Assembly: GCF_000227665.2 (NCBI RefSeq)
Contig: NZ_CP007030.1
Coordinates: 434,001 to 498,000, forward strand
Length of the DNA: 64,000 bases
Reading direction: 5' to 3'
DNA from: Thiomicrospira aerophila AL3
Lineage (GTDB): Bacteria; Pseudomonadota; Gammaproteobacteria; Thiomicrospirales; Thiomicrospiraceae
The notes under the pieces were generated by a model. It was not told the DNA's origin. It worked only from the letters and a program-made list of their open reading frames with translations, and did not search any database. The first letter of the stretch is position 1. Every line of letters begins with the position of its first letter. The position numbers and the translations under genes were made by a program. This document shows, piece after piece, positions 18,567 through 28,071 of this stretch.

Positions 18567-18597
18567 TAAAAAAACCCAGCTTAGAGCTGGGTTTTTT
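18566..18597. terminator. Bidirectional rho-independent terminator between lnt and glnA
   Basis: A-tract, stem ACCCAGCT/AGCTGGGT with loop TAG, and T-tract. It serves the two convergent genes. Confidence 0.93.
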
Positions 18598-18638
18598 GTG
18601 GATTAATGCTGCTCTGGAGATGGCTCTCCAGAAACACG

Positions 18639-20045
18639 TTAAGCTGAGTAGTACATATCAAATTCAATCGGATGGGTCGTTGCACGCATGCGTGTCACAT
18701 CTTCCATCTTCAGTTTGATGTAGGAATCAATCGCTTCATCAGTAAACACACCGCCCGCTTTTAGGAATTCACGATCTTCGTTCAATGCATCTAATGCTTC
18801 TTCTAAAGAGGCACAAACAGTTTTGAAGGTCGCTTCTTCTTCTGGTGGTAGGTCATATAGGTCTTTCTCAGCAGGCGCGCCTGGATCGATCTTATTGATA
18901 ATACCGTCTAAACCAGCCATTAATGAGGCTGCAAACGCCAAGTAAGGGTTAGCTGTTGGATCTGGGAAGCGTAATTCAACACGACGACCGCGCTCAGAAG
19001 CCGCATAAGGAATACGAATCGATGCCGAGCGGTTTGAGCCTGAGTAGGCCAACAAAATCGGCGCTTCAAAGCCAGGTACCAAGCGCTTGTAAGAATTAGT
19101 GCCTGGGTTAGTGAAGGCATTCAATGCACGTGCGTGTTTCATTAGGCCGCCAATGTACCAAAGCGCTTCTTGTGATAAACCAGAATACACATCACCAGCA
19201 AAAATATTTTTACCATTTTTTGATAATGACTGGTTAATGTGCATCCCTGAACCGTTGTCACCAACAATGGGCTTAGCCATAAAAGTAGCGGTTTTGCCTA
19301 ATTGATGGCAAGTATTGTGCACTGCATATTTAAGCATTTGCACTTCGTCAGCTTTAGCCGTTAAGGTGTTGCCAGCAATAGCTAGCTCACACTGACCGCT
19401 GTTCGCTACTTCATGGTGATGAGCTTCGATTTTTAAGCCAATCGCTTCAGCCATAGCGCAGATGTCGGCACGCACTTCATGGAGCTGATCAACGGGTGGA
19501 ACTGGGAAATAACCGCCTTTGGTTTTTGGACGGTGACCCATGTTGCCGCCATCATAAACTTTTTCTGTGTTCCATGAAGACTCATTACTGTCGATCTTAA
19601 CGAATGAGCCAGACATGTCTGCGCCCCAACGTACATCATCAAAGATAAAGAATTCTGGTTCTGGGCCAAAGAACGCAGTATCCGCTACACCGGTTGATTT
19701 TAGGTACATTTCTGCTTTTTTAGCAATTCCACGTGGATCTTTTTCGTAAGGCTCTAATGTTGACGGTTCAACGATCATACAACGAATAACAATAGTCGGA
19801 TCATTGGTGAATGGATCAACATAATATCCATCAGTTTGTGGCATTAGCAACATGTCAGAGTTTTGAATGCCTTTCCAACCACGAATAGAAGAACCGTCAA
19901 AGCTATGACCGTCTTCGAAAAACTCATCATCAACTTCAGTAGCCGGGATGGTTACATGCTGCTCTTTGCCAATGGTGTCAGTGAAACGTAAATCAGCCCA
20001 TTTAATCTCTTGTTCTTTAATCAGGTCAAAAATTGCTTGCGACAT
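18639..20045 (-). CDS. glnA: Glutamine synthetase, type I
   Basis: A 468-residue GSI. Recognisable parts are the N-terminal beta-grasp ([20 protein letters not shown]), the DGSSIRGW loop, [12 protein letters not shown], the ATP-site segment [34 protein letters not shown] and the adenylylation-loop tyrosine in YDLPPEE near residue 397. The ATG at 20045, preceded by AAGGAT, gives E. coli-like length; the longer in-frame start at 20102 is not supported. No glnL-glnG pair follows. The 294 bases between this gene and pstC hold the control sites of both divergent genes. Confidence 0.97.
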   Translation of the reverse strand: MSQAIFDLIKEQEIKWADLRFTDTIGKEQHVTIPATEVDDEFFEDGHSFDGSSIRGWKGIQNSDMLLMPQTDGYYVDPFTNDPTIVIRCMIVEPSTLEPYEKDPRGIAKKAEMYLKSTGVADTAFFGPEPEFFIFDDVRWGADMSGSFVKIDSNESSWNTEKVYDGGNMGHRPKTKGGYFPVPPVDQLHEVRADICAMAEAIGLKIEAHHHEVANSGQCELAIAGNTLTAKADEVQMLKYAVHNTCHQLGKTATFMAKPIVGDNGSGMHINQSLSKNGKNIFAGDVYSGLSQEALWYIGGLMKHARALNAFTNPGTNSYKRLVPGFEAPILLAYSGSNRSASIRIPYAASERGRRVELRFPDPTANPYLAFAASLMAGLDGIINKIDPGAPAEKDLYDLPPEEEATFKTVCASLEEALDALNEDREFLKAGGVFTDEAIDSYIKLKMEDVTRMRATTHPIEFDMYYSA

Positions 20046-20212
20046 AATCTTATCCTTCGTTGTGGTTGTAATTGTTTTCAGTCGATTTAAAGCGTAAACC
20101 ATGCCAAGATTTTGTAAATACTAATCTCGCTTTATTAGGTGTTTGATTAATATTGAAATTTTTATAATTTCAATATTATTTTGATTCTTTTTAAGCGTGT
20201 AACGCTTGTTTA

Positions 20213-20242
20213 TTTTGGTGCAGATTGTTTCGGGTTGGTGCT
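20213..20242 (-). promoter_or_regulatory. Two NtrC-like half-sites upstream of glnA
   Basis: TTGGTGC occurs twice, at 20215 and 20235, exactly 20 bases apart. On the glnA strand the first reads TGCACCAAAATA, which equals one arm of the classical NtrC box. The opposite arms are absent and I could not find a convincing sigma-54 element nearer to the gene, so nitrogen control by NtrC is a weak inference. Confidence 0.25.
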
Positions 20243-20267
20243 TAAAATAAATCAGTTATGAACTGTT

Positions 20268-20301
20268 TTGACATCTAGCTGTCATATTCACTGGTTATAG
20301 T
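20268..20301 (+). promoter_or_regulatory. Pho box and -10 element driving pstCAB-phoU-phoBR
   Basis: TTGACAT-CTAG-CTGTCAT at 20268-20285 matches the 7-4-7 PhoB box (two CTGTCAT-like repeats 11 bases apart; the second is perfect, the first 5/7). A TATAGT -10 hexamer follows at 20296, ten bases after the box, which is the standard geometry of PhoB-activated promoters where the box replaces the -35. The pstC ATG is at 20340. Confidence 0.85.
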
Positions 20302-20339
20302 GGGCAGAAATTAATCTCTCAAGATGGAAGTCCGTTTAA

Positions 20340-22616
20340 ATGAGCCAGCTTATCAAAGAAAACCTCAATGAGGCCTTAACAGGAAAACGCTCTAAACGTC
20401 GTTTAGTGCGTCGTCGTATTGTTGATCATACCGCAAAATACGGCATCAGTACCGGGGGGATCGGGATTATTTTTGCCGTATTCCTAATTATGTTCTTCTT
20501 AATTTATGTTGTGCTGCCGATGTTTGTGTCGGCAGACATTGATAAGCGCACCGAGATGAGCGTGCCGGGTGGCTTGTCAGAACAAACCGTCCATTACGCT
20601 ATTGACGACTATAAAGCCGTTGGTGTTCGAATTACCGACGCAGGTCGGATTCTAGGTTTCTCAACTGACAACGCGGATGTGTTATTAGATAAGAAAGTGC
20701 CGGTACCAGAGGGTGTTCGCGTGACCAGCTTTACGCTAGTGGACGAACCAACCAATCGCTTTGCTTTTGGTTTGAGTGATGGTGGCGTTATTCTAGGACA
20801 GATTAAATTTAACCTGACCTTTCCAGGTGGTCAGCGTGTCATTACGCCGGTTATTGAATGGCCATTTGGTGAGGATGCCAAAGCCATCCATGATGGATCG
20901 GTAGATCGCTTAGCGGTGCGTGATGTCGATGAAAATATGATGATTATTGCACAATCTGATTTTTCAGATGCTTTGAGTATTCGCAACTATCGCAAGCGCA
21001 CCTCGTTTATCTCTGATGAAATCCAGTTGAATCCGGTTGCACAGTCACAGATTCGTACCGACTTCATTTCAGATTACATTATGTTAGCTAGCAACATGCG
21101 TGACCTGGTTTTGGTAACGCGCGAAGGAATGGCGCGTTATTATTCGATTGCAAATATTCAGCAGCCTGAAATGCTACAGCAGGTTCGGGTGGTGCGTCCA
21201 GATGAAACCATTACTTCGGCCAAGTACTTAAATGGTAATACTTCAATGCTGTTCGGGACAGATAAAGGCCGTATGGTGCAGTGGTTCCCGGTGCGCGATC
21301 GTAATAACGATTTTGCTTTGCAAGAAATTCGTGATTTTTCACGCGGTGATCAGCCGATTACTGCGATTGGTATTGAGGGTACGCGTCGTGGCTTTGCCTT
21401 GGGAGATAGTGCGGGGCAGTTTAACCTTTACTACTCAACTTCCCAGCGTCATCTTCGTGAAGTTTCAGCAGGCCCACAAGACCCTATTACCTTCATTCGT
21501 TTTGCACCACGCGAAGATGGCGCCTTAGTTGAAACCCAATCGGGTCGTCTAATCAGCTATGACATTCACAACCCGCATCCTGAGATTTCTTTCTCGTCCT
21601 TGTGGCAGAAAGTTTGGTATGAGGGCTATTCAGAGCCGACCTATACTTGGCAGTCCACTTCAGGTACTGATGACTTTGAAGGCAAGATGTCATTAACGCC
21701 TTTAACTTTCGGTACGATTAAGGCCGCGCTCTATTCAATGTTGTTTGCCGTGCCGATTGCGATCTTTGCCGCAATCTACACCGCTTTCTTTATGGACAAG
21801 AAAACACGACAGTGGATTAAACCGTCTGTCGAGCTTATTGAGGCGTTGCCAACCGTTATTCTAGGTTTCCTTGCGGGTCTTTGGTTAGCGCCCTATATGG
21901 AAGCGAATCTACCTGGCTTCTTTGCCATCGTCTTTGTCGTGCCCATAGGTATTTTGTTGTTTGGCTATGGTTGGTCTCGGTTGCCTGAAAAGATTCGTTT
22001 GATGGTGCCAATTGGTCGTAGAGCCGTATTGATGCTGCCGGTAGTTATATTCTTGGGCTGGTTTGCGCTAAGTATGAGTGTACCCATCGAAAAAATGTTC
22101 TTCAACGGTGATATGCGTGATTGGTTGACTAACAGTGCGGGGATTGATTTTGACCAACGTAATGCCATGGTAATCGGTTTTGCGATGGGCTTCGCTTTGA
22201 TTCCGACCATCTTTTCGGTGGCAGAAGATGCAATATACAGTGTGCCGCGTTATCTAGTAAACGGTTCTTATGCGCTGGGTGCGAGCGGTTGGCAAACCAT
22301 GGTTGGGGTGGTCCTACCGACTGCAAGTCCAGGTATCTTCTCGGCCGTGATGCTGGGCTTTGGTCGCGGTGTCGGTGAAACGATGATCGTATTGATGGCA
22401 TCAGGTAATACACCGCTAATGGATGTCAATATTTTTGAAGGGATGCGAACCTTGTCAGCCAACCTTGCGGTTGAAATGGCAGAAACAGAGGTCGATAGTA
22501 CTCATTATCGCGTGTTATTCCTATCTGGTTTAGTGTTGTTTATCTTTACCTTCTTCTTTAACACCCTTGCCGAAATAGTTCGTCAGCGTATGCGTAAAAA
22601 ATACGGCTCACTGTAA
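20340..22616 (+). CDS. pstC: Phosphate ABC transporter permease PstC (long form)
   Basis: A 758-residue permease, more than twice the length of E. coli PstC. After a first membrane helix at about 38-62 there is a roughly 400-residue extracytoplasmic insertion with repeated beta-strand patterns reminiscent of a propeller, and then the conserved permease core from about residue 455 with five or six helices and the coupling-loop EAA segment SYALGASGWQTMVGVVLPTASPGI. Long PstC/PstA forms occur in several marine and Pseudomonas-type gammaproteobacteria. It is the first gene of the Pho-box operon, partnering PstA, PstB and PstS in high-affinity phosphate import. Confidence 0.94.
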   Translation: MSQLIKENLNEALTGKRSKRRLVRRRIVDHTAKYGISTGGIGIIFAVFLIMFFLIYVVLPMFVSADIDKRTEMSVPGGLSEQTVHYAIDDYKAVGVRITDAGRILGFSTDNADVLLDKKVPVPEGVRVTSFTLVDEPTNRFAFGLSDGGVILGQIKFNLTFPGGQRVITPVIEWPFGEDAKAIHDGSVDRLAVRDVDENMMIIAQSDFSDALSIRNYRKRTSFISDEIQLNPVAQSQIRTDFISDYIMLASNMRDLVLVTREGMARYYSIANIQQPEMLQQVRVVRPDETITSAKYLNGNTSMLFGTDKGRMVQWFPVRDRNNDFALQEIRDFSRGDQPITAIGIEGTRRGFALGDSAGQFNLYYSTSQRHLREVSAGPQDPITFIRFAPREDGALVETQSGRLISYDIHNPHPEISFSSLWQKVWYEGYSEPTYTWQSTSGTDDFEGKMSLTPLTFGTIKAALYSMLFAVPIAIFAAIYTAFFMDKKTRQWIKPSVELIEALPTVILGFLAGLWLAPYMEANLPGFFAIVFVVPIGILLFGYGWSRLPEKIRLMVPIGRRAVLMLPVVIFLGWFALSMSVPIEKMFFNGDMRDWLTNSAGIDFDQRNAMVIGFAMGFALIPTIFSVAEDAIYSVPRYLVNGSYALGASGWQTMVGVVLPTASPGIFSAVMLGFGRGVGETMIVLMASGNTPLMDVNIFEGMRTLSANLAVEMAETEVDSTHYRVLFLSGLVLFIFTFFFNTLAEIVRQRMRKKYGSL

Positions 22617-22638
22617 CCCAAGATAAAAGGAATTAGAC

Positions 22639-24276
22639 ATGAAAACATGGATGAATAAAGGCGAACATTGGGTATGGTTTAGTGCTTCTGCCGTCAGTAT
22701 CGCTGTTGTATTAGTATTTGGTTTATTGCTGATGATCTCAGCACGCGGGTTGAGTCATTTTTGGCCGCACCAGATCTATGAGTTTAAAGTAGAACAGGCG
22801 GCCGGCCCTGCGGTTTATACCGCTGAAATTCATAACACACGTGTGCGTGTGTTTGAAGATCCGCAAAACTCGGGCATGAGCTTACGTGAAAATCAAATCT
22901 TGCTCAAAACCGCGAACCGCGATGTATTTGGTATCGATTTTCGTTGGATTAACGAAAGCAATATCACCGCTAAAGAAGTAGCGAAAGGCATTACGGTCTT
23001 TGAGCGTTACTCTCATGGCGATTTGTTTGGTTATATCAACGCCTTTGAAGTGAATGGTGAGCGGCTTGATGATTTGCAGGCGGTTAAAAATCGTATGCAT
23101 GCGCAACTAAAAGAAAGCCGTCAGATTCGTAAAGAACTGCGTCGTATTGAAAAAGGTCTTATCGGGGGCATTAACTACCAACTAGAACAAATCCGTTTTG
23201 AACAACGTCGTTTAGATCAGCGTGGTCAGCTTACTCAAGAAGCGATAGCTAATTTCGATGCTGAACGTGCGCGTTTAAATCAAGAGTTTAGTGAGTTAGA
23301 AACAGTTCGAGCTGAGCTTTACAACCGCTTACGAGCTTTAGGTACGGTCGTTGTGACGCTATCAGATGGCTCAGAACGACGTTTAGGACTTGATCAGGTA
23401 GTCGATTTTTGGCAACCGAACGATATGCATTTGGGTCAAAAAACCGCGTTCTTTTTAGGTTCAATTAAAAACTTCTTGTTAGACGATCCGCGTGAAGCCA
23501 ATACGGAGGGTGGGGTATTTCCTGCTATTGTCGGTACCTTCACGATGGTTATCCTTATGACATTGTTTGTAATGCCTATGGGTATTTTGGCTGCAATCTA
23601 TATGCGTGAATATGCTAAAGAGGGCCCAGTATTAAAGCTGGTGCGTATCTCGATTAATAACCTAGCCGGTGTACCCTCTATCGTATTCGGTATTTTTGGT
23701 TTGGGCTTCTTTGTTTACGTACTCGGTTATTCGATTGACCAAATGTTTTATAGCCATGTGTTACCTAACCCTACCTTTGGTACACCAGGCCTGCTATGGG
23801 CGGCCTTAACCATGGCGCTGTTGACCTTGCCTGTGGTGATTGTATCAACAGATGAAGGTTTATCCCGTATTCCACGCGCGCTTCGCGAAGGCGGCTTGGC
23901 CTTGGGTGCAACTAAGTTAGAAGTGATTTTGAGGATTATCTTACCCATGACAACACCCGCCATTATGACCGGTTTGATTTTAGCCATCGCGCGTGCTGCG
24001 GGTGAAGTGGCGCCATTGATGCTGGTTGGGGTCGTGAAGTTAGTGTCGGAGTTACCAGTGAATACGAATCCACCGTTCGTACATTTGGATCAGAAGTTTA
24101 TGCACCTAGGCTTCCATATTTATGATACCGGCTTCCAAAGCCCGAACGTTGAGGCTGCACAGCCACTAGTCTATGCCACTTCCTTGTTGTTGGTATTGGT
24201 CATCGTGAGCTTAAACTTGGGCGCGATTATGATCCGCAACCGCTTACGTGAAAAATATAAATCACTCGAACATTAA
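22639..24276 (+). CDS. pstA: Phosphate ABC transporter permease PstA (long form)
   Basis: A 545-residue permease. Helix 1 (about 13-37) is followed by an extended region of about 250 residues rich in charged coiled-coil-like helices (residues 150-235, KESRQIRKELRRIEKG onward). The conserved PstA core follows, with the EAA loop ALREGGLALGATKLEVILRIILPMTTPAIMTG. The extension parallels that of PstC next to it and presumably forms a joint extracytoplasmic structure, which is inference. AAAGGAATT precedes the ATG. One palindrome copy lies at 23786. Confidence 0.94.
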   Translation: MKTWMNKGEHWVWFSASAVSIAVVLVFGLLLMISARGLSHFWPHQIYEFKVEQAAGPAVYTAEIHNTRVRVFEDPQNSGMSLRENQILLKTANRDVFGIDFRWINESNITAKEVAKGITVFERYSHGDLFGYINAFEVNGERLDDLQAVKNRMHAQLKESRQIRKELRRIEKGLIGGINYQLEQIRFEQRRLDQRGQLTQEAIANFDAERARLNQEFSELETVRAELYNRLRALGTVVVTLSDGSERRLGLDQVVDFWQPNDMHLGQKTAFFLGSIKNFLLDDPREANTEGGVFPAIVGTFTMVILMTLFVMPMGILAAIYMREYAKEGPVLKLVRISINNLAGVPSIVFGIFGLGFFVYVLGYSIDQMFYSHVLPNPTFGTPGLLWAALTMALLTLPVVIVSTDEGLSRIPRALREGGLALGATKLEVILRIILPMTTPAIMTGLILAIARAAGEVAPLMLVGVVKLVSELPVNTNPPFVHLDQKFMHLGFHIYDTGFQSPNVEAAQPLVYATSLLLVLVIVSLNLGAIMIRNRLREKYKSLEH

Positions 24277-24307
24277 TTGACAGAATTTAGGTTAGAAGGA
24301 AAAAGTT

Positions 24308-25123
24308 ATGAGTCAGAACATTAGTGTAAATACGGGGCGTGATCACCGCAATATGAATCTTGCGGAAGAGAAAATCGCGATCCAGGTTAAAAATTGGGAT
24401 TTGTATTATGGCAATTCTCAGGCCTTAAAGAATGTCACCATGGATATTCCTGAAAAGCGCGTAACCGCGTTTATCGGGCCATCAGGTTGTGGTAAGTCAA
24501 CTTTACTGCGTTGCTTTAACCGTATGAACGATTTGATTGATATCGTTCGTGTCGATGGCAAGATGTATATTCATGGCCAGGATATGTATGCCAAAGAATT
24601 AGATGTGGCTGAAATTCGTCGCCGAATTGGTATGGTATTCCAAAAACCAAACCCCTTCCCAAAAAGTATCTATGAAAACGTCGCCTATGGTTTGCGTTTG
24701 CAGGGTGTCAACAATAAATCGACCCTTGATGATACCGTTGAGTGGGCGTTGCAAGGCGCGGGCTTGTGGAAAGAGGTTAAAGACCGTCTAAATGAAAATG
24801 CCTTGGGTATGTCGGGTGGTCAACAGCAGCGTTTGTGTATTGCGCGCGCGATTGCAATTCAGCCTGAGGTGATGTTACTAGACGAACCCACTTCAGCCTT
24901 AGACCCCATTTCAACTTTGGCAATTGAAGAATTGATTTTTGAATTGAAAAAAGACTTCACCATTCTGATTGTGACCCACAACATGCAACAAGCGGCTCGT
25001 GTGTCGGATTACACCGCGTTTATGTATATGGGTGAGCTGATTGAATATACCGATACGGATGGTTTATTTACCAACCCACAGGTTAAACGCACAGAAGATT
25101 ATATTACAGGCCGTTACGGTTAA
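24308..25123 (+). CDS. pstB: Phosphate ABC transporter ATP-binding protein
   Basis: A 271-residue PstB. Walker A is [13 protein letters not shown], the Q-loop is in [17 protein letters not shown] (the PNPFPKS sequence is diagnostic for PstB), the ABC signature is [16 protein letters not shown], Walker B is [13 protein letters not shown] and the switch histidine is in [14 protein letters not shown]. It energises phosphate uptake through PstC and PstA. The first 25 residues are an unconserved extension, so an internal start is possible. Confidence 0.97.
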   Translation: MSQNISVNTGRDHRNMNLAEEKIAIQVKNWDLYYGNSQALKNVTMDIPEKRVTAFIGPSGCGKSTLLRCFNRMNDLIDIVRVDGKMYIHGQDMYAKELDVAEIRRRIGMVFQKPNPFPKSIYENVAYGLRLQGVNNKSTLDDTVEWALQGAGLWKEVKDRLNENALGMSGGQQQRLCIARAIAIQPEVMLLDEPTSALDPISTLAIEELIFELKKDFTILIVTHNMQQAARVSDYTAFMYMGELIEYTDTDGLFTNPQVKRTEDYITGRYG

Positions 25124-25139
25124 AAGAAGGGTAGTCGAA

Positions 25140-25871
25140 ATGGAAAAACAAGAATTTGGTTCACATGTATCTGGTTCATTTAACCGTGCGCTTGAAGAGT
25201 TATTTAATCAAGTATTAGAAATGGGTGGTTTAGTAGAGCGTCAGTTGGCTAGCGCCATTCATGCTGTGCAAAACTACGACATAAATGAAGCAAAAGAGGT
25301 CATAAATCTTGATAAGTTGGTCAACCAACAAGAAATTGAAATTGACCGTTTAAGTGTGCGTCTATTAGCGCGTCAGCAACCGACCGCCTCTGATTTACGT
25401 TTGGTTATTGCGGCCATTCGCTTAGGTGTCGATTTAGAGCGCATGGGTGACGAGGTGGTTAAGATTGCCAATATGGTTGTGCATATCGCTGAAATGGATG
25501 ATGGGCGTTGCCAAGGCTTAAATGGTTATAAGCAATTGATTGAAATTGCTTCACGTGCTACCGAGATGTTACAAAAAGCCTTGAATGCGTTTGTGCGTTT
25601 AGATATCAAAGGTTGCGGCAGCATTATTGAGGAAGAAGAGCGTGTGGACGAACTCTTTAAAGTGACGACTGATGAAGTCATGGCGCTGTTTAAAGATTCG
25701 GATGTCGATGTGGTATGTTTGTTCGAATTGATTTATGCTTTACGGGCAAGTGAGCGCATTACCGATCATGCTCGAAATATGGCTGAAACCATCATTTATT
25801 TGGTGAATGGTCAGGAAATGCGTAATATTGACCCGAATCGTTTAGCTGAATTTTTAGAAAATATTAGTTAA
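25140..25871 (+). CDS. phoU: Phosphate signalling protein PhoU
   Basis: A 243-residue all-helical PhoU with the two three-helix repeats and the metal-site motifs: DKLVNQQEIEIDRLS with LRLVIAAIRLGVDLERMGDEVVKIA in the first, EEEERVDELFK with YALRASERITDHARNMAETIIYLVNG in the second. It links the Pst transporter to PhoR so that the regulon stays off when phosphate is plentiful. The ATG at 25140, preceded by AGAAGGG, is preferred over the ATG at 25041 inside pstB. Confidence 0.96.
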   Translation: MEKQEFGSHVSGSFNRALEELFNQVLEMGGLVERQLASAIHAVQNYDINEAKEVINLDKLVNQQEIEIDRLSVRLLARQQPTASDLRLVIAAIRLGVDLERMGDEVVKIANMVVHIAEMDDGRCQGLNGYKQLIEIASRATEMLQKALNAFVRLDIKGCGSIIEEEERVDELFKVTTDEVMALFKDSDVDVVCLFELIYALRASERITDHARNMAETIIYLVNGQEMRNIDPNRLAEFLENIS

Positions 25872-25874
25872 TCG

Positions 25875-26606
25875 ATGACCATGATGAGAGACTTTATGCC
25901 CCCTGCCAAAATACTTGTCGTAGAAGACGAATCCGCCATTCGTGATATGTTGCACTTTACCTTAAGTTCAGCAGGCTATGATGTGGTTTTGGCTGCTAAT
26001 GCTGAACAGGGTTGGCAGAAAATTCAAGATGACGCACCGGATTTGCTTATTCTGGATTGGATGTTACCCGGTATTAGTGGGGTAAAGCTTGCGCAACGTA
26101 TTCGACAGGATGAGAAAACGCGTAGTTTACCGATTGTGATGTTAACAGCGCGCGGTGAAGAAACCGATCAAGTGATGGGTTTTGATGCGGGCGCTGATGA
26201 TTATGTAGTCAAGCCGTTTTCTCCTCGTGCTTTAGTCGCGCGTATTCGTGCCTTGTTTCGTCGTCAGGATCCAGAAACTCAAACCACAGAAGTGTTGCAA
26301 CTAGGTGAGTTGAGAATGGATTTGGCCAGTTATCGTTTTTGGGCGAAGGAGCAGGAGGTCCGCATGGGACCGACTGAGTTTAAGCTGATGCAGTTTTTTA
26401 TGCAGCATCCTAATCGGGTCTATTCGCGGGGCCAACTATTGGATCAGGTCTGGGGGCAACAAGTGGTGGTTGAAGAGCGCACAGTCGATGTGCATATTCG
26501 CCGCTTACGCAAATTGCTTGAACCGCTACAATGTGAAGATTATATCCATACTATTCGTGGTGCCGGTTACCGTTTTTCGGAACCCGACCCACGCGCTGCT
26601 GATTAA
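25875..26606 (+). CDS. phoB: Phosphate regulon response regulator PhoB
   Basis: An OmpR/PhoB-class regulator of 243 residues from this start (236 from the internal ATG at 25896, which may be the real one). The receiver domain has EDE, the phosphorylated Asp in LLILDWMLPG, a Thr in MLTARGEE and the Lys in VKPFSPR. The C-terminal winged helix carries the PhoB-like segments GPTEFKLMQFFMQHPNRVYSRGQLLDQVWG and VDVHIRRLRKLLEP. The Pho boxes upstream of pstC and pstS are its expected targets, so the operon is autoregulated. Confidence 0.95.
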   Translation: MTMMRDFMPPAKILVVEDESAIRDMLHFTLSSAGYDVVLAANAEQGWQKIQDDAPDLLILDWMLPGISGVKLAQRIRQDEKTRSLPIVMLTARGEETDQVMGFDAGADDYVVKPFSPRALVARIRALFRRQDPETQTTEVLQLGELRMDLASYRFWAKEQEVRMGPTEFKLMQFFMQHPNRVYSRGQLLDQVWGQQVVVEERTVDVHIRRLRKLLEPLQCEDYIHTIRGAGYRFSEPDPRAAD

Positions 26607-26621
26607 TGTTGAGCAATCATT

Positions 26622-27977
26622 ATGCTTGGCATTAAGCCACTCTTTGACTTATCAAAACGCTTACGCTTCCATGAAGAAGTAATTGGCATTGCGGTGCTTA
26701 TTTTTTTAGCGACGATTGCCGGCTTAATTACCCAAGCCTGGGGCTGGTCTTTTTTATTGATTTTTTTGTTATATGTGTTGCGCAATATGTTTTATTTTGC
26801 GCGTTTTTTACGCATGGTGAAAAGTGCTGACTTGGAAGCCCACCAAGTGCCTTTTGGGGTTTGGGGTGATATTTTTGATAGTTATTTTGAAAAATCTTTT
26901 CAAGAAAAGCGTCAAATCAAGCGCTTAAAGTCGGAAACGGATCAAGTTCAACAGGCGATGAACCTCCTGCCTGATGCGCATATTTCGTTATCTAAAAATT
27001 TTAAAATTGAATGGATTAATCATGGTGCCGAAGCCTTGCTTGGATTAAATCAAAGCGATGTTGGGCAGTTGATTACCAACTTACTGCGTCAGCCGGAGAT
27101 TATTGCTTATTTTGAAGCGGGTGAGTTTGATCAAACGGTCGAGTTCTATCAAACCCATCAAAGCACGCAGCGCTTGAGTGCGTCGATGGTGCCTTACTTT
27201 CAGCATCATTTCTTATTTATTGTGCGCGATATTACTGCAGCCCATAACCTGGCACAGGTCCGTCGTGATTTTGTAGCCAATGCGTCACATGAGTTACGCA
27301 CACCCTTAACCGTGTTGAGCGGCTATTTAGAGTTAATGCAAGATGATCATGAGCGTTTACCGGTATTGTGGCAAAACCCGGTAGAGCAGATGAATAGTCA
27401 GGCACAGCGGATGCAAAATATCATCAATGATTTACTAACCTTGTCTGCAATTGAAGCAGATAGTTATAAAACCCCACCTGATTTGGTCGATATGCAAGAA
27501 GTCCTCACTGTTCTTGAGCAGGATATGCATCTACTGAGTCAAAATGAGCATCAGATTAAGTTTGAGATAGCGACCCATAAAAACCTGTTTGGCTTGGTGG
27601 AACCTCTACGCAGTGTGTTTGTAAATTTGGCCACTAATGCAGTTCGTTACACACCGCCGGGCGGCAAAATTACTGTACGTTGGCTTGAAAATGAGCAACA
27701 TCAACTCGTGTTTGAAGTTCAGGATACGGGCATTGGTATTTCCCGTGAGGATATTCCTCGTCTAACTGAACGCTTTTACCGCGTCGATACCGCTCGTTCA
27801 CGTAGTTCAGGCGGCACCGGGCTTGGCTTGGCAATTGTTAAACACATTATCGAACGTCATCATGCCAAGCTCGATATTCAAAGTCGTTTAAAAGTGGGTT
27901 CTACTTTCCGCGTTATTTTTCCCGCTGCCATGACGCGTGATCCCGTCATGCATCACGTCGTTGCGCAATTGTCATAA
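26622..27977 (+). CDS. phoR: Phosphate regulon sensor kinase PhoR
   Basis: A 451-residue PhoR-type histidine kinase. Two closely spaced hydrophobic segments (about 22-60) anchor it without a large periplasmic domain, as in E. coli PhoR. A PAS domain follows (residues 110-205), then HisKA with RRDFVANASHELRTPLTVLSGYLELM and HATPase with NLATNAVRYTPPGG, DTGIGI and GGTGLGLAIVKHIIERH. It phosphorylates PhoB. Its stop codon TAA lies inside the first Pho box of the downstream pstS promoter. Confidence 0.95.
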   Translation: MLGIKPLFDLSKRLRFHEEVIGIAVLIFLATIAGLITQAWGWSFLLIFLLYVLRNMFYFARFLRMVKSADLEAHQVPFGVWGDIFDSYFEKSFQEKRQIKRLKSETDQVQQAMNLLPDAHISLSKNFKIEWINHGAEALLGLNQSDVGQLITNLLRQPEIIAYFEAGEFDQTVEFYQTHQSTQRLSASMVPYFQHHFLFIVRDITAAHNLAQVRRDFVANASHELRTPLTVLSGYLELMQDDHERLPVLWQNPVEQMNSQAQRMQNIINDLLTLSAIEADSYKTPPDLVDMQEVLTVLEQDMHLLSQNEHQIKFEIATHKNLFGLVEPLRSVFVNLATNAVRYTPPGGKITVRWLENEQHQLVFEVQDTGIGISREDIPRLTERFYRVDTARSRSSGGTGLGLAIVKHIIERHHAKLDIQSRLKVGSTFRVIFPAAMTRDPVMHHVVAQLS

Positions 27978-28026
27978 AACTGTCAAATCTTGTTCATTAA
28001 GCTGTTACCTTGCAACACCATACTAT
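27969..28026 (+). promoter_or_regulatory. Two tandem Pho boxes and -10 element of pstS
   Basis: Four CTGTCAT-like heptamers repeat at an exact 11-base period: TTGTCAT-AAAA-CTGTCAA at 27969-27986, and, after ATCT, TGTTCAT-TAAG-CTGTTAC at 27991-28008. A TACTAT -10-like hexamer lies at 28021-28026, followed by AAGGAG before the pstS ATG. This is a strong double PhoB site and it overlaps the end of phoR. Confidence 0.88.
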
Positions 28027-28071
28027 GCAGGAAGTTTAAATTCACTTAACTCTCCTAAGGAGCTTTAAATT

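Noticed and set aside
20103-20212. Sigma-54 promoter expected for glnA.
   Set aside because: No GG-N10-GC element at proper spacing could be found on the minus strand.
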